64,000 nucleotides of DNA from Kalaharituber pfeilii (lineage: Eukaryota > Ascomycota > Pezizomycetes > Pezizales > Pezizaceae): NCBI GenBank assembly GCA_015179045.1, contig WHUZ01000065.1:296677-360676 (forward strand), read 5' to 3'. The translations under genes and the position numbers were made by a program. Positions within the stretch are counted from its first letter, which is position 1; every line of letters starts with the position of its first letter. The notes beneath the pieces are model-generated. The model was given only the letters and a program-made list of their open reading frames with translations. It made no database searches and had not been told where the DNA came from. Positions 21,880-33,440 of the stretch are shown here, one piece after another.

Positions 21880-23040
21880 GCTATGTTACAGATCTCAAGC
21901 TGTTACTACTCATGTATTGTAATATAGCACTGGTAGTACCATTGCTACCATTCCTACTATTGCATGAGCAGGTAGAGCATTGCAGTGAGTTGGTATTTGC
22001 TGGTAGGTGCCAGAGGAGGTTATTTCATAAGGTAGATGTTGGAATGGTACATCCGTTGCATTTATGTTGCAGTTCCTAAAATAGTAATTCACTCCGTTAT
22101 CACTTGTTTCACTTGATTATTTCATGCATATGAACCATGTCTGGCGCTTATAGTGTTTCGGTTAATATTAGCATTGACTCATACACCTCTCGGTTGGATT
22201 ATATTTTCTTTTCTGTTATGGTTTTGAAGTCACGTTATATCTCACTTTCTGTGTATATAAGTTGGGCAATTCTGCCACTTCTTAATAGATCAGACTCAAC
22301 GAGCTTGCCTTTCATTCCCTTCGTGAATACAAGCATTTACCAAAAAGACTCCGCTTATTTTGATAGTAGAGGGGTGAGGCAACTGTAGATGCTGTAGAAG
22401 TAGCATTTTCACTTTTTTTCCCTTCAAATTCAGAACCAGCGCAAACAATATGGTCTATAATTAACTCATCATACATATTAGAGATATATTCTGTGAGGTA
22501 TGCCCGACATTTTCGTGTTGGGGAGGGTGCGCGGACTTAATAAGTCCACTCTGTTACCGCGGACGTAATTCAGAATCAACCACAACAAACAACTACAAGA
22601 GGGCAAGCTTCTCGTGAGGAACCTGCATCGAGCTCTCTTATGCAGCACTTGGAGAGTAGATGCATCATATATTGCATATTCAGAGTCAATTCTGCTAGTA
22701 GTATTAAAAAAGATAAACATATCAAAGTATCAAAATAAAATTAAAGTGAATTGAAAATATTTGGTGCATTCAAAAATGTCTTTCCTACACTTGATATAGT
22801 ATCCATACATGCGGCTGACATTGTATCAAGTTCAAAGGGAATACTCTAGACTAGTAGTATTGGCATTTGTGTGGGCATTCAAGTTGCATATTCATAGTGA
22901 AGTTAATGGATTATGAAGTGACATTCCTGCATCACGTGGAGTTCCATTCTAAACAACTCTTGTACACTTTGGAATTACTTCGTCTTACCCTTAATTCCTG
23001 CTGCGGTACGTACAGGGTTGCAAAATCCCTCTATTAGATA
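21880..23040 (-). repeat. Right subterminal inverted arm of large TIR element
   Basis: Inverted copy of 16290-16757 in two blocks (about 21880-22027 and 22375-23040). They are separated by ~350 bp bounded by TCTAC-like sequence, which looks like a later insertion into this arm. The remaining ~240 bp to the right terminus are AT-rich with no gene. Confidence 0.75.
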
Positions 23041-23577
23041 CCTAAGATATCGAAGTTAAGTTAAAGTACAGTAATCTTACCAATTTTCATTTCAAAAATG
23101 TTTATCAAATTCACTTAACGCATATTTTGGCTCTAGTCAATATACATGTTTAATGCTTCTCAAGCAACACTTAAAGCCCAACATTTCGTGACCAATTGCA
23201 TATTGATGTCCTTGATGTTTCCTTCGTTCATCTCCTATTTCAGTAATTAATTGAATTTACCACCCCAAGGATTTTATTTCTATACCGGATACCTTGCTAT
23301 ACCGGACGAAAATTGCCAGATTTTATCATAGCGATCCGGTATAGCAAGGGTAGACTGTATTTCACAGACCACTGTTTAGATTACTTATGGACAAGCGTAG
23401 CCTCGTGCCACTTGCATTTTTGCTGTATGGTATGTAGTCCGGGGTGATGTTGTCACGGAGGAGACGAGGCTAGGGAAATCACACTGTATTGAGATCTTCA
23501 TCACCGAGCAGCCTAGATTCGATAGCTGAGAATGTTCTAGATTCGGGGAATGGATTGACGATGTTTCATGCTCATTC

Positions 23578-23609
<32 letters not shown>

Positions 23610-23907
23610 GTTTAGTGTATTCCGGGGTACATCAAGTACTAATCCCCCACACCCCACCCCCCTGCAACTTCCCCCACCTCTCCGGGAATGTATTCTCAAC
23701 CTGTAACAACAAACCCGGGACGCATCGCACGACATTCCCATAAAAAAATACATTGCAAATATTCCCAGGCTCACGCAATTCCGCGAGGCTATAATCAGAC
23801 CTCAAATAGAAACCAAGTCCCCAACCACATTTACTAACACTCCCTTACCAAACAAAACCAAAATTCCAAAAACAATTAATCGCATCATCCTTCCACGCAT
23901 CACATAT

Positions 23908-23980
23908 AGTCCCTCCCCCCTCCCCCCTCCCCCCTCCCCCCTCCCCCTCCCCCCTCCCCCCTCCCCCCTCCCCCCCCCGC
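23908..23980. repeat. C-rich simple repeat (CCCCCCT)n
   Basis: About ten tandem CCCTCCC-type units. The opposite strand is G-rich enough for G-quadruplex formation. It lies 30-100 bp beyond the stop codon of the minus-strand aldo-keto reductase gene, probably in its 3' untranslated or flanking region. Confidence 0.85.
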
Positions 23981-24006
23981 CCAAAACCGCGCCTCTCCCA
24001 ACCACT

Positions 24007-25542
24007 TCACGCCAACGGCTTCTTCTCCAAACTCCACGCCTCGTACATGGCGGCTTTTAAGCTCTCGGGGGTCTGCTCGTCAAAGATGTCGAGGCCCCAG
24101 TCGGCTTGATCGTTGTACCTGACGCCACGCTCGAGCGCGTTGAGTTCTGCGAAGGCGTCGTCGGGGAGTTCGAATTCTGTGTTTGGATAGGATTTTGTGT
24201 TAGTATGGATGAATAAGGCTTTATTCCGATTCTTCTGGGAGAGGGAGGGTCAGAGGTCGCGTGCGAAGTATTCGATCGGTTACAAGTCGGTTATTCTACC
24301 CCTGACGGGTTGCCGCCGGTTCGGCTCTTTTTTTTTTGTTTTCAAGCCGCTAACACGGACCGTCCAACAAATTGGTTCTCACGCCGCGTCACACCGACGT
24401 GTCGGTTTTCGCCGACAAGTCGATTGTCGGGTGGCGCGACAAACCGTGCCGACTGGACAAGTTGGTGAGGGGTGAACACCGACTTGAAGCTGACTCTGAC
24501 CGAATGAACCGAACTTTGAACCCCCGAACCGTGCGCGCACGCTACTCGTAATAAAACACGGGATATGGGGGGGGGACCAATCACACTCACGTTGGAAATT
24601 CGACTCAATCCTCTCCTTATTCACCGACTTTGGCGCCACACTCGTGCCCCTCTTTACCGCCCACGCGATCAACGTCTGCGCGACCGACTTTCCGACCTTG
24701 TCCGCCACTTTCTTTACCCTCTCGTCATCCATGACCCTCGCTTTGCCGTAGATATTATTCCCCAGCGGGCTATACGCCGTGACGTGGATGCCGCGGTCCT
24801 TCAGGTACGCCATCAGCTCCGGCTGCTGCAGGTACGGGTGCGCCTCGATCTGGTTGACCGCGGGCACGATCTTGGCCGTCCTGAGCAGCTCCTCTAGGCG
24901 GCGCTTGTTGAAGTTGGACACGCCGATCGCGCGCACTTTGCCGGTCGCGAGGAGACGCTCCATGGCGGCCCATGTCTCGGAGATGGGTGTGGACGAGAGC
25001 TGGATGTAGCCGGTCTTGGGGTCGCGCGGGAATTTTAAGTCGCCGGAAGCGAATTGGACGGGCCAGTGGATCTGGGGGAGGGGACGGAGGTTAGTCATGG
25101 GGGCGTATGTGTGGGGGGGAGTGGTGGGGGAGTGTTACGAGGTAGAGATCAAGATAATCTGTCTGCAATTCCCGCAGTGTCTGGTCTAGCGCCTTCTCAA
25201 CATCCTCCGACGCATGCCTGTTGTTCCATAGTTTGCTCGTCAAGAAGATTTCCGATCGCGGAACACCGGACGCCTTGATTCCCCGACCGACTTCCTCTTC
25301 GTTGAGGTAGATTGCCGCGCAGTCACTAGTTCACCGCCCCCCGGGTCAGCGTTACAAAAATGGTATTATCGGCACAAACAATGCCGGGGACGGAGAGGGG
25401 TGAATTACAGGTGCCGGTATCCAGCGCGCAGTGCCCACTCGACTGCATGCTCGACCTCGTTAGGCTTGGACAGCCATGTCCCTAGGCCGACAGCGGGGAT
25501 CTTGCCGCCGGTGTTGAGCGTGAAGGTCTGACCGAATGACAT
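24007..25542 (-). CDS. Aldo-keto reductase (four exons, 323 aa)
   Basis: NAD(P)H-dependent reductase of the AKR superfamily; acts in the cytosol on aldehydes or sugars (exact substrate unknown). Exons in order of transcription: 25542-25409, 25325-25139, 25071-24591, 24176-24007. All are GT..AG and the total is 972 nt, a normal AKR length. The spliced protein begins [20 protein letters not shown]. It contains all four catalytic residues: Asp and Tyr in [13 protein letters not shown], Lys in LTSKLWN and His in [44 protein letters not shown] and VAPKSVN (cofactor-binding end) are typical. The last exon gives [14 protein letters not shown] and ends KKPLA. A CCATATATATTCC stretch at about 25650 could be the TATA region. 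Intron 3 is unusually long (414 nt). Confidence 0.93.
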
Positions 25543-26944
25543 TACGGCGGCGGAGAAAGCGTCTGCGAGGGAAGAAGAGGCGGGAACAGCGTGGATAAAT
25601 AAAAATTTGGGAAAAAGTGTAATGGGATGGATGTTCAGGGCGCCACTGCTGGAATATATATGGAAGGGTGGGGATGGGTGATGACGTAACTAGCGTTGGA
25701 GGATTGACAAAAGGTTAAATTGCGTGAGATGAGTGAGGTGAGAGGTTCGCTTCGGGTTATATATATCTTTGATTAGAGTTTACCTGTATTCCGCATGCGA
25801 AGGTTTTTGTTATCACAGCCGACACCCTTCCCATTGCCCGAATCCGCTCACGTCAGGATCATCGACGTTCATTGCGGGGACGGAGTTAAACCCCACGCAG
25901 ACTAGTCCCCGCGCGACAAATCCTGATGTTGGTAGCCGACATATCCCGGGCTGAGAAAGCAAAACAAATACACTCAACAACCTCTGTCCGCATTGAGAAA
26001 AAAAAGCTTAAGGTTTCAAGCCCCAGGACAGGTCTCGTGCTGCACAGCGCCTGCAAGTTTAGTCCTCCTTTTGGCACCCCCACTCTGCAGCGAACTGTAC
26101 AACGATTTCAAAACTTGGTTTCTATGATATCATAGTATCCAGGATTTCCATCGATCGTCGCATCTTCGTCATCCCGATGGAGCGGGGGATCGATCCCTTG
26201 CTTTAGTCTTTGCGCTAAAGTGGCTCTGATATGGTGTGGCTGTCGCGGCGATCAGTTTGCTGAAGATCGCGGGGTAAGGCGAGTGCTTGTCGGCGCGGGT
26301 GAATAGCCTGAATACATACTGTACCCGGAGATCCCGCGAAGTTAGGCCTCCGGGGGGGTATAAGGCAAAACGCATAATCATCAACCCGACCTTGGTTCGG
26401 CAGGCAGAGATGGGGGGTATCAAGTACTAGTAGCATAAATGTGAGAAAGAAAAAAAAAGCTTTCAACTAATCAACCCACGCGACCGCAACTCAACCCGAA
26501 AACCTGTTCTCCCGAAAACTGATAACCGAATGGGGAAAAAAGAATTAGCCATAGCTGCGCAAGATTGTTCTTTTTACGCCGCTGCTTCGACCATGGAAAG
26601 AAAGGTGCCGTTTCACGTGTCGGAGGAGATTCTGCCCACCCAGCGAGGAGCCGCCGCAGCTCGAGGCGCTGGTCGGGGAGTCACGGTGAAAATGGGCGGA
26701 ATACGTGGATCGTAGACTGAGGATCCTCTGGCCGCGGGGATGATGCTGGGGAGACTGTGTGGGGATGGAGGGTGGAGGGGTTGAGGAGGTGTGTTGAATT
26801 GATGCACGGGGATGCGGCAGGGAGGGCACAATACCCTTGTGCTTCACAATGGGCTTAGTTGCAGTGCTTGGCGTCATATGCGCTGTACATGTTGCTTCTT
26901 GGCGTTACTCTGTTGGCGTCATGAGGATGCTTCCGAATTGGGAA
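25543..26944. other. Intergenic, AKR promoter side, no gene seen
   Basis: GC-richer sequence with short overlapping open frames on both strands, none with a recognisable domain or splice pattern. Holds the promoter of the minus-strand AKR gene. Confidence 0.4.
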
Positions 26945-27140
26945 ATCACATAACCCCGCTTGCAGCGCCAAGCCATGGCAGGGTCCCTGGGCAAGCCCTC
27001 GAAGCCCGGAGACAGGCTTAACAAACAAAGAAATTTCTATCTACTTCTAAGACCTGAATCCAGAAACCTCCGGACGGTCCTTCGGACTCCTTCCGGTTTC
27101 TGCCTCAGGGAGGCTCCACTATATATCTCCCCTCCCCTCT
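26945..27140 (-). mobile_element. Short LINE 3' fragment without A tail
   Basis: Minus-strand copy of the tail of the LINE at 62.1 kb. Shared motifs on the plus strand are ATCACATAACCCCGCTTG, GCCATGGCAGGGTCCC and TTTCTGCCTCAGGGAGGCTC. It is flanked by an exact 10 bp duplication GAATTGGGAA at 26935-26944 and 27141-27150. No poly(A)/poly(T) remains between the tail motif and the duplication. Confidence 0.85.
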
Positions 27141-27434
27141 GAATTGGGAAGTCAAGCTCACGCAGGCCCTAAATCCCCCTCCTCCGCCCCCTCCCCCTCT
27201 TCCTTTCTCTTCTTCTTTTCCCCTCAGTTGCTCCCTCTCCCTCTTCTCCTTCACCCCTCGAATATCCCCACGCTCGCTTGCATCTACCAAGTACTGGCTT
27301 CTCTCTTACTATCTCGATATCTACGCATCTATCAGGTACGTGTTCGTGTGTCGATCCCCCCAGGACTCAACTTCAGAAGGAAGATCCTCGCTCCTCCACA
27401 GTCCCGTTATTCTGACTGTGCAGCTGCCTCAGCA

Positions 27435-29409
27435 ATGATGAAGTTATCACAGAAACTCAAAAGCACAAGGGAGAGCATTTCCAGAACATGGAAACGATTT
27501 TTAAGTATGTTACTGCTGCTCCCATTTTGCTCCAAGTCTTTGTGACAGCGTGTAATTTGTCCGTTTCCATCTTGGGCTGTCTTGTTAATGAAATATGGTT
27601 GAACAGATTTTGCAAGAAATATTGGGAGATCTAGGCGACGACGCGGGAATACAGGGGGTAACGGTATTCCTCTGAATCCCCTTCCACCACAGGGGCAGCA
27701 GGGGCCGATCCCTCCACCGTATGCACCACCCCAACAGAACGGATCACATGCACCGGGACCAGCTCCGGCACCGGCACCACCACAAGACTCACTACCGCGG
27801 CCACCGCAGCAGCAACAGCCGCAGCAGCAGCAACCGACAAGCGCGGAACATGTTGACGCTGACAGCGATGCTGGCAAAGATGCTCCAAAAACCTCAACCA
27901 CGAATGTGGATATTACGGACGCAGACGCTATCCAAGCAGCAGGTCCAAGTGCTAGTAAGCTTGTGTACCTCCAACGCATCTGACTACTGCTGACTGTGTG
28001 CATGTGAAGCTCCGGTACAAATATACTGCTCACGCTGCAGTGTGCCTTTGACTATTCGTAGAAATGAACTCCCTGCCCCGAATATGCTGTGCCATCCCTG
28101 TTCACGGCAGGTTGTAAAAAGCAAACCTGGGCCACATCCGCGAGATTTCCAAAGGGCCCGTGGACAGGCTAGCAGTTCTACACAACCAGGAACTTCTGCT
28201 TCAGGAAACAGTCAACCGGTGGCTGACCCTCTGAATTCCCAACCGTCACCCCCGTCTGAATCCCAATCATCACAAAGCTTACATGAAACTGCACAATCAG
28301 TGCACAGATCTCAAGGAGCTCAAATTGAGGAAAGATCCGACCGAGAAACTGATGGCATCTCAGAACCGAATCCACCAGCGCCCCCGTACGAACCACCTGG
28401 AGACCCTCCAGGGATTAACGATCAGCAGATTTACTGGGCCAGGGTCACTGAGCCCCGTCAAACCCCATATCTCCCGGGGCAACACAAATATAGTCAGCTC
28501 AAAACCATGTGGAAGCCAACGAACTCTGTCTCACTGAAAAGGCAGTGCGAGTCTTAGGAAGGTTCGCAACAATCGCTCCAATCATTGAAATTCACAGCAG
28601 CGGGCCCACAGTCGGCCCCAGGGAAGTTGCAAGAAGGAGATATTGGAGGGTCTTCGTATTATACGGGGTCAGAAATATCTGCGTCAGAGTCTGTCCAGGG
28701 CAAAGGAAGTAGCATCTCAAGTGCCACCACCGCCCCTTTGGACGAATTTGAGCCGGTGCCTGTGTCCAAGGTGACTGAGCCGCCTAAGGTTTGTTTTGAT
28801 GAATGTATACCAATGTTTGGCACTACTTCACCGCTTGACCAGGTTGGCTTGGGTGTTTCTTCCCCCGATAGCTTGAAAGAGGAATGCAAACAAGCTGCCA
28901 GCGAGTGCCAAATGATGGGACGAATATTGGAGGCACTGCGGGAGGTTGGAGAGATTCAGCATGAGGACAAAGTGCAACGGGAGGATCCCACAGGGAGCCC
29001 TTATCCGGTAATGGATACTGAGCGGAAAGCCATTGATTCCAATGCCATGGAGATCGTCAATATTAAGAGAGCGTCCTCACTGGCAAGAAAAGAAGGAAAG
29101 AGCATTCCTGGAGAAATACCCCAGCTTTTGGCACGGACAGACACGAACTTGTTCAAGTATGGGCGCGAGGACCATTCAGTTTGGGACATGACTACGGACG
29201 CCAAGGTTGATGTTGGGAGAAGCCTGTCAAGGCGGGGATCGGTGAGGAGTAATGCGTTGGAGAAGCAGGAGGAATTGCAGTGGGCACGACAGCTAATCCA
29301 ATGGTTGGCGAATCTGGACCAGCAGGATGCGAGGGCGGAGCGGGAGAAAGAGGGGGACAGGGAGGAGGAAAAGGGTGAGGAGGCGAAGAGGGGGAATGAA
29401 TCGGAATGA
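27435..29409 (+). pseudogene. Unknown Pro/Gln-rich zinc-ribbon protein gene, one in-frame TAG
   Basis: Exon 1 27435-27504 (MMKLSQKLKSTRESISRTW), exon 2 27607 to about 27954 and exon 3 from 28010 keep one frame with good GT..AG introns. Exon 2 is rich in Pro and Gln (APAPAPPQD, PPQQQQPQQQQP). Exon 3 opens with a CxxC..CxxC ribbon-like motif (IYCSRCSVPLTI..MLCHPCSRQ) followed by Ser/Pro-rich low complexity. TAG at 28555-28557 closes the frame. It then stays open to 29409 with a plausible continuation (EGSQQSLQSLKFTAAGPQ) ending in a Glu/Lys-rich tail. No intron with normal signals removes the TAG. Either the gene is mutated (CAG to TAG), an unusual intron is used, or translation ends at 28554. 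Function unknown. Confidence 0.55.
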
Positions 29410-31899
29410 GGGGACTGGAATGATGGGTCGAGGAGTGTAAATTATGCGGTGACTTGGGCGCTTATGTTTCAATGGCTATTTAGAGCTAATGCTTAAGATG
29501 TTTGTCTTTCGTGCCTTGAGCCTAACTGTAGAAGATGAACATGCTGTGTATTGTCGCTTGAAGCGCACAGTGGCACGGTTCTATGCGTTTTAATCATTCC
29601 TTACATGCTTATATACAATTACTTTCGCCTTTGAATCTGCTGGTATGGTACACGGTAGTGCTTGATTGGGCGCACATTTATTACTGCTATGCTCAAGTCA
29701 CGAGATTATTGTGGTTGCCAGTGCTCACAACGTTCGAGCGAAAAAACGGTAGTGGCGAGAATCTATACGGGCAGTATGTACATACATTATAAGGGGTAGT
29801 CTGAATTGAAATTGGAAGTTTTTGATACGCGAAAATGTATTCGAAAGGGATTCGGATTCAGATATGTACACGTATTTGTACTAAATCTGAGTATTACCCC
29901 CCTGAGATGGATAAATCGAAATCGAATATAAGAACCGGCGAATGAAAAGTATATGGGAAGAGCTATAGTGTATATAATATATATTCGGACAGGCTCGCCT
30001 CGCAGGTTTGACAGTCGGTCACATACCTTGTAAGAACGCGTTGTTGACATGTTTTTACTGGCATATATATTTTTCCTTTTTTTTTTTTTCTTGTCAAAGC
30101 TTGCGAGATTATCTAAGGTCATGGGGTTTGGGAGGATTGCTGGAATTACTGTATGTTTGGGGGGGCGGATCGAGATGTATGTATAGTATGACCGGATTGG
30201 AGGTGTGGAGTGGGATGTGTTGGGCAAAAGTGCCACCTTACCTAAAGGTATGGATTTTATATCCTTGGGGGGGGGGATATTTTTTTTTTTTGTAGTTGGA
30301 GGATGGGAAAAAAAAAAGGTGTGTGTAATAACTTGCTAGGGGGTGCATACGGAATCTTGAAACCGGGGCAGAAACGAGCTTTTTTTTCCATAGAGAAAAT
30401 AGAGGGAGGAGGTATGGGGTTGGTACGATTCGTATCACGTGACCAACCAGACTGCGACGTGTATAATGAATGTAAATTAGTACCTAATGCAAAGAAGGTT
30501 CTTGGATATGATGTATTAAAGTAAATGAGAAATTGTGATGTGCGAAATTAGAGAGAGAGTGGAGGTGTTTGAATGAGGCGATGAATTATTAGAGGGCACG
30601 GTTTACACCAACACTTGAGTCTACAACGCAACAACCACAACGCAGTTTTTTTTTTTTTAATGCGCTTTTTGCAGTGGAAATAAATACTCGCTACAGTAAT
30701 TCGGAAAGTATTTGGAAATGCGCTATTCGCCTTTTGATATAGTGGCATATTTTTTTTATTCAGACGTTCCAATACTTTCCGAACCAGCGATTAAAAGGGT
30801 ATTTTTATTCCTCACCCTCTGACACCTTCTATTCGATTCCCAACAGAGCATATGTAGTGTGGTCTTCAAATTTAATGGGGTATAGCTTAAGTACATCTTT
30901 CATAGAGGGTTGTAGGAAAAGTCGATAATTATAATTTCGCATCTAGAATGAAGAGCCGCAAGAGACTCTGATTTAATAGATGAAGATAGTGCAGATTTGG
31001 CTTTAAGCCATACCTATGTAGGTGGAGATAAGAACAGTAATAGCGCCAATAGGAAAGAATGCAGTAAGGCACACAGTGGCGGATGGCAACGTGTATATAG
31101 CCTAATTTCAACAATGGTATCGTGGCATGCATTTTCTTTTTTTTTTTTTTTTAATAGGGAATATTCCCTAGGAACACAAACGTTCCCAAGAACGTAGGAT
31201 CTAGCACTTCCCCCTTAACCCTTTTTCGATAGTGAAGCTATAGAATTTTGTGGATAGAGGAGTAGATTTGATGGGGGTCTCTTGGTAAGTAGATGAATGC
31301 TTTTTTTATTGTTGAATGGTTGGTTTATATGGCTATTTACCGTTTTCTGGTAGCTCTATATTTGTATGTGAGTATGAAATTTTTGTGAATAACTCCGCTG
31401 CTACTTTAAAATATTTTCTTGGTGTACTAGACATTCCTTGAACAAGGTAAAATTATCACACTCAGGTGTCCCAGTGTTGGTTTTTGTTAAATTTATTTCA
31501 AGTGTAGGAAGTTGAATTTGAAACAGGTGATATTGCAAGCGAAAAATAATATGCCAAGACAAGATACGAAAGTTTGTGGCGGGATCATATTTTCCCTTTG
31601 GAAAATAATGGTTCTGAAGAAAATGAAGGTGTGGAATATGAATTATGGTCCGTTATGTGCGTATAAAAAATCTATTTTGGTGGTTGAGAGATGTCGCAGT
31701 CAGTTTTGGTGTAAAATGTGCGTTGAATGGCGGTGTACGTCGCAAGGTGGTGAAATACAGTACTGGGGGGGTGTTTGGGCCTCGATCTCTATCCCAGTTC
31801 ACATAGAACACTGTGCGACGGGGACGTCTTTCGTGTGATGCTGAGTATCTGACATATCTCAGGCTGATATATGTAACATATGCAGGTCACTCACTGTAC
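29410..31899. other. Intergenic, AT-rich; small inverted repeat at 30695-30783
   Basis: No gene supported. CAGTAATTCGGAAAGTATTT at 30695, preceded by TA, is repeated inverted at about 30765-30783 (GTTCCAATACTTTCCGAAC), leaving an ~90 bp MITE-like structure. Several homopolymer runs occur at 30080, 30280, 30650 and 31140. Confidence 0.45.
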
Positions 31900-32205
31900 G
31901 GCCGTGGTGACCCCATGACACCACCAAACTGGCTCTAGTTCCTCAGCATAGGTAATAGGGTATACATCAAGATGAGTAAGATCCCAGCGAGGATCGATGA
32001 CACCAAAGCTCAGAATGTGTCCAGAATACTATATGATATATAGCCAAATTAGGTAACTACTCATATCAGAAAAATTAGTCTAATGAATATGCGGAAGATA
32101 ATTCATTATATTCTGCCATGCTCTGACTTCAATTTGAGCCCACTTTGAGGGCTATTTGCACTCACATGAATTTTTTTGTTGTCGAATCTGGAAAATGCGC
32201 AATAT
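31900..32205 (-). repeat. Solitary arm of the 20.8-21.8 kb inverted-repeat element
   Basis: Matches 21520-21828 in the same orientation, including CAGCATAGGTAATAGGGTAT, ATGCGGAAGATAATTC and GGCTATTTGCACTCACATGA. Identity is only moderate, so this is an old copy. No second arm is nearby. Confidence 0.7.
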
Positions 32206-32777
32206 TCTCGGTAGAATACGTCTTGTGTCCAGAATCGATTGGCGAGTCCGGTGCATTATTTCGTGTACGGTGGGGAGGGATATGTTACATGAATATCTAG
32301 GTGTAAACTTTGTCGCATCGTAAAACGCGGATGAATACTGCTAGTAGAAATGATTCACGATAGCGTATGTATGTTTATGTGCCGGGCCATTCGTAACAAC
32401 GTTCCAGTGGCCACTGGCCCGGGCCACTCACCACTGGTCCGGACTACTCAACGGAACGCTGGTTCGTCATCACACACTAGTACAACGCATTGACCTTTTT
32501 GTTCTGCGCACAGAACTACAACAGAATGTTGGTATGTTGGTGGCTGTTAAAATACTAGAAGGTTCGAAATTGTAATTGTCTAAATCATTTGTTTATTTTT
32601 TTGTTTATTTACTCAAGTATTTAAACTTGATATTTTTCCATGCTGTCGGTATTTTGAATGTATTCTACATATATCGCATTCTGTTCCATACACTTCTCTA
32701 GTATACAACCTCAAGCCTATCTTATTTACCTAAACTGGTAATTACTTTTCAGCCTCATTCCTTAACAATCTTTACCT

Positions 32778-33117
32778 ATGGAGCCTTTTACACCCGAAAT
32801 TCGCCATCAATTCGAGCTATATATTCAATCTCGGGATCATACAAATAGATATCAAATGGAACCTCAGATCTTACGTGAAATCCGAATTTTCTGTCGTGAT
32901 CCAGAACGCCCCGTGTCTTCAGCGGCTGAGAATAATGTTAAAACTCTTGCCAAGGTAAGTATAACCTATAATGAGATATTTTAATAAGATATTAACAAAT
33001 TAGAATTTTTTTATTAATGAGGATGGCGTTCTAATGCGCAAAGCGAATCCTCCCCAAAACGAATACCATCGTGAGGTTTTATAGAAGATCGAGCATTTGA
33101 CATTATTCAAGATGTTC
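32778..33117 (+). pseudogene. Integrase-like N-terminal fragment (H2C2-type region)
   Basis: The ATG at 32778 opens MEPFTPEIRHQFELYIQSRD and continues to NNVKTLAK. A 49 nt intron (32955-33003, GTAAGT..TTAG) fits. The next exon reads NFFINEDGVLMRKANPPQNE then YHREV, and is stopped by TAG. A one-step frame change continues as DRAFDIIQDVHCNLEA, where the spacing to the His resembles the zinc-binding H2C2 domain of integrases. The catalytic core is absent. Family assignment is by motif feel, not by alignment. Confidence 0.55.
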
Positions 33118-33440
33118 ATTGCAATCTTGAAGCTGTTTTTCCTGTCGCCGGAGGGGGTCATTCATCACGCTGTATTTTTTTTTGCCCTGTCGCCGGAGGG
33201 GTCCTTGATGAAGCTGATTTTTCCTGTCGCTGGAGGGGTCCTTGATAAAGCTGTTTTTTCCTGTCGCTGAGGGTCCTTGATGAAGCTGTGTTTTCCTGTC
33301 GCCGGAGGGGTCCTTGCTGCTGCTGTTTTTTTTAATTCGCCGGAGACGGTCCTTGATGAAGCTGTTTTTTCCTGTCGCTGGAAGGGTCCTTGGTAGAGCT
33401 GTGTTTTCCTGTGGCAGGGAGAGGTCTTTAGTGACGCTGT
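33118..33440. repeat. ~38 bp minisatellite inside the Ginger-like element
   Basis: About eight units of GAAGCTGTTTTTTCCTGTCG followed by CCGGAGGGGTCCTTGAT, with small indels. It occupies the place where the integrase core would be. Confidence 0.88.

Larger units (their letters stand above)
15899..23357. mobile_element. 7.46 kb Tigger/pogo-like TIR element with nested insertions
   Basis: The left end CAGTCTACCCTTGCTATACG and the right end (reversed) CAGTCTACCCTTGCTATACC are flanked by TA at 15897-15898 and 23358-23359. Deleting the element and one TA rebuilds CTTTGA-TA-TTTCACAGACCA, matching the next unit of the surrounding array (CTTTGATATTTTACAGGCCA). Subterminal arms are also inverted: 16290-16757 pairs with 21880-23040, the right arm carrying ~350 bp of extra sequence near 22027-22375. 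The inside holds no transposase; it has a LINE fragment, a hAT MITE, a micro-retroinsertion and minisatellites. It shares its terminus with the pogo element at 7148, which could have mobilised it in trans. Confidence 0.82.
12734..23700. repeat. Tandem array of ~330 bp units interrupted by two transposons
   Basis: Four successive units start at about 12734, 13067, 15618 and 23417. Each runs from TTTTTGCTGTATGGTGGTC through GAGCACTATATTGAGATCTTC, CCTAGATTCGATATCTGAG, TATTCCGGGGTACAT and CACTGTACCAGTACCTC to a tail with TTACTTATGCACAAGCGTAG. After removing the two insertions with one TA each, unit lengths are about 333, 328 and 338 bp; the fourth unit fades near 23.70 kb. No open frame is conserved between units, so this is satellite-like DNA. 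Confidence 0.88.

Noticed and set aside
28493..28600. Intron to remove the TAG at 28555
   Set aside because: Donors in the right phase (GTCAGC, GTCAAA, GTCACT) are atypical for the other introns here, and the better-looking GTGGAA at 28509 breaks the frame.
30008..30524. Frames flanking 30.0-30.5 kb on both strands
   Set aside because: Interrupted by homopolymer runs; no domain, no conserved splice signals.
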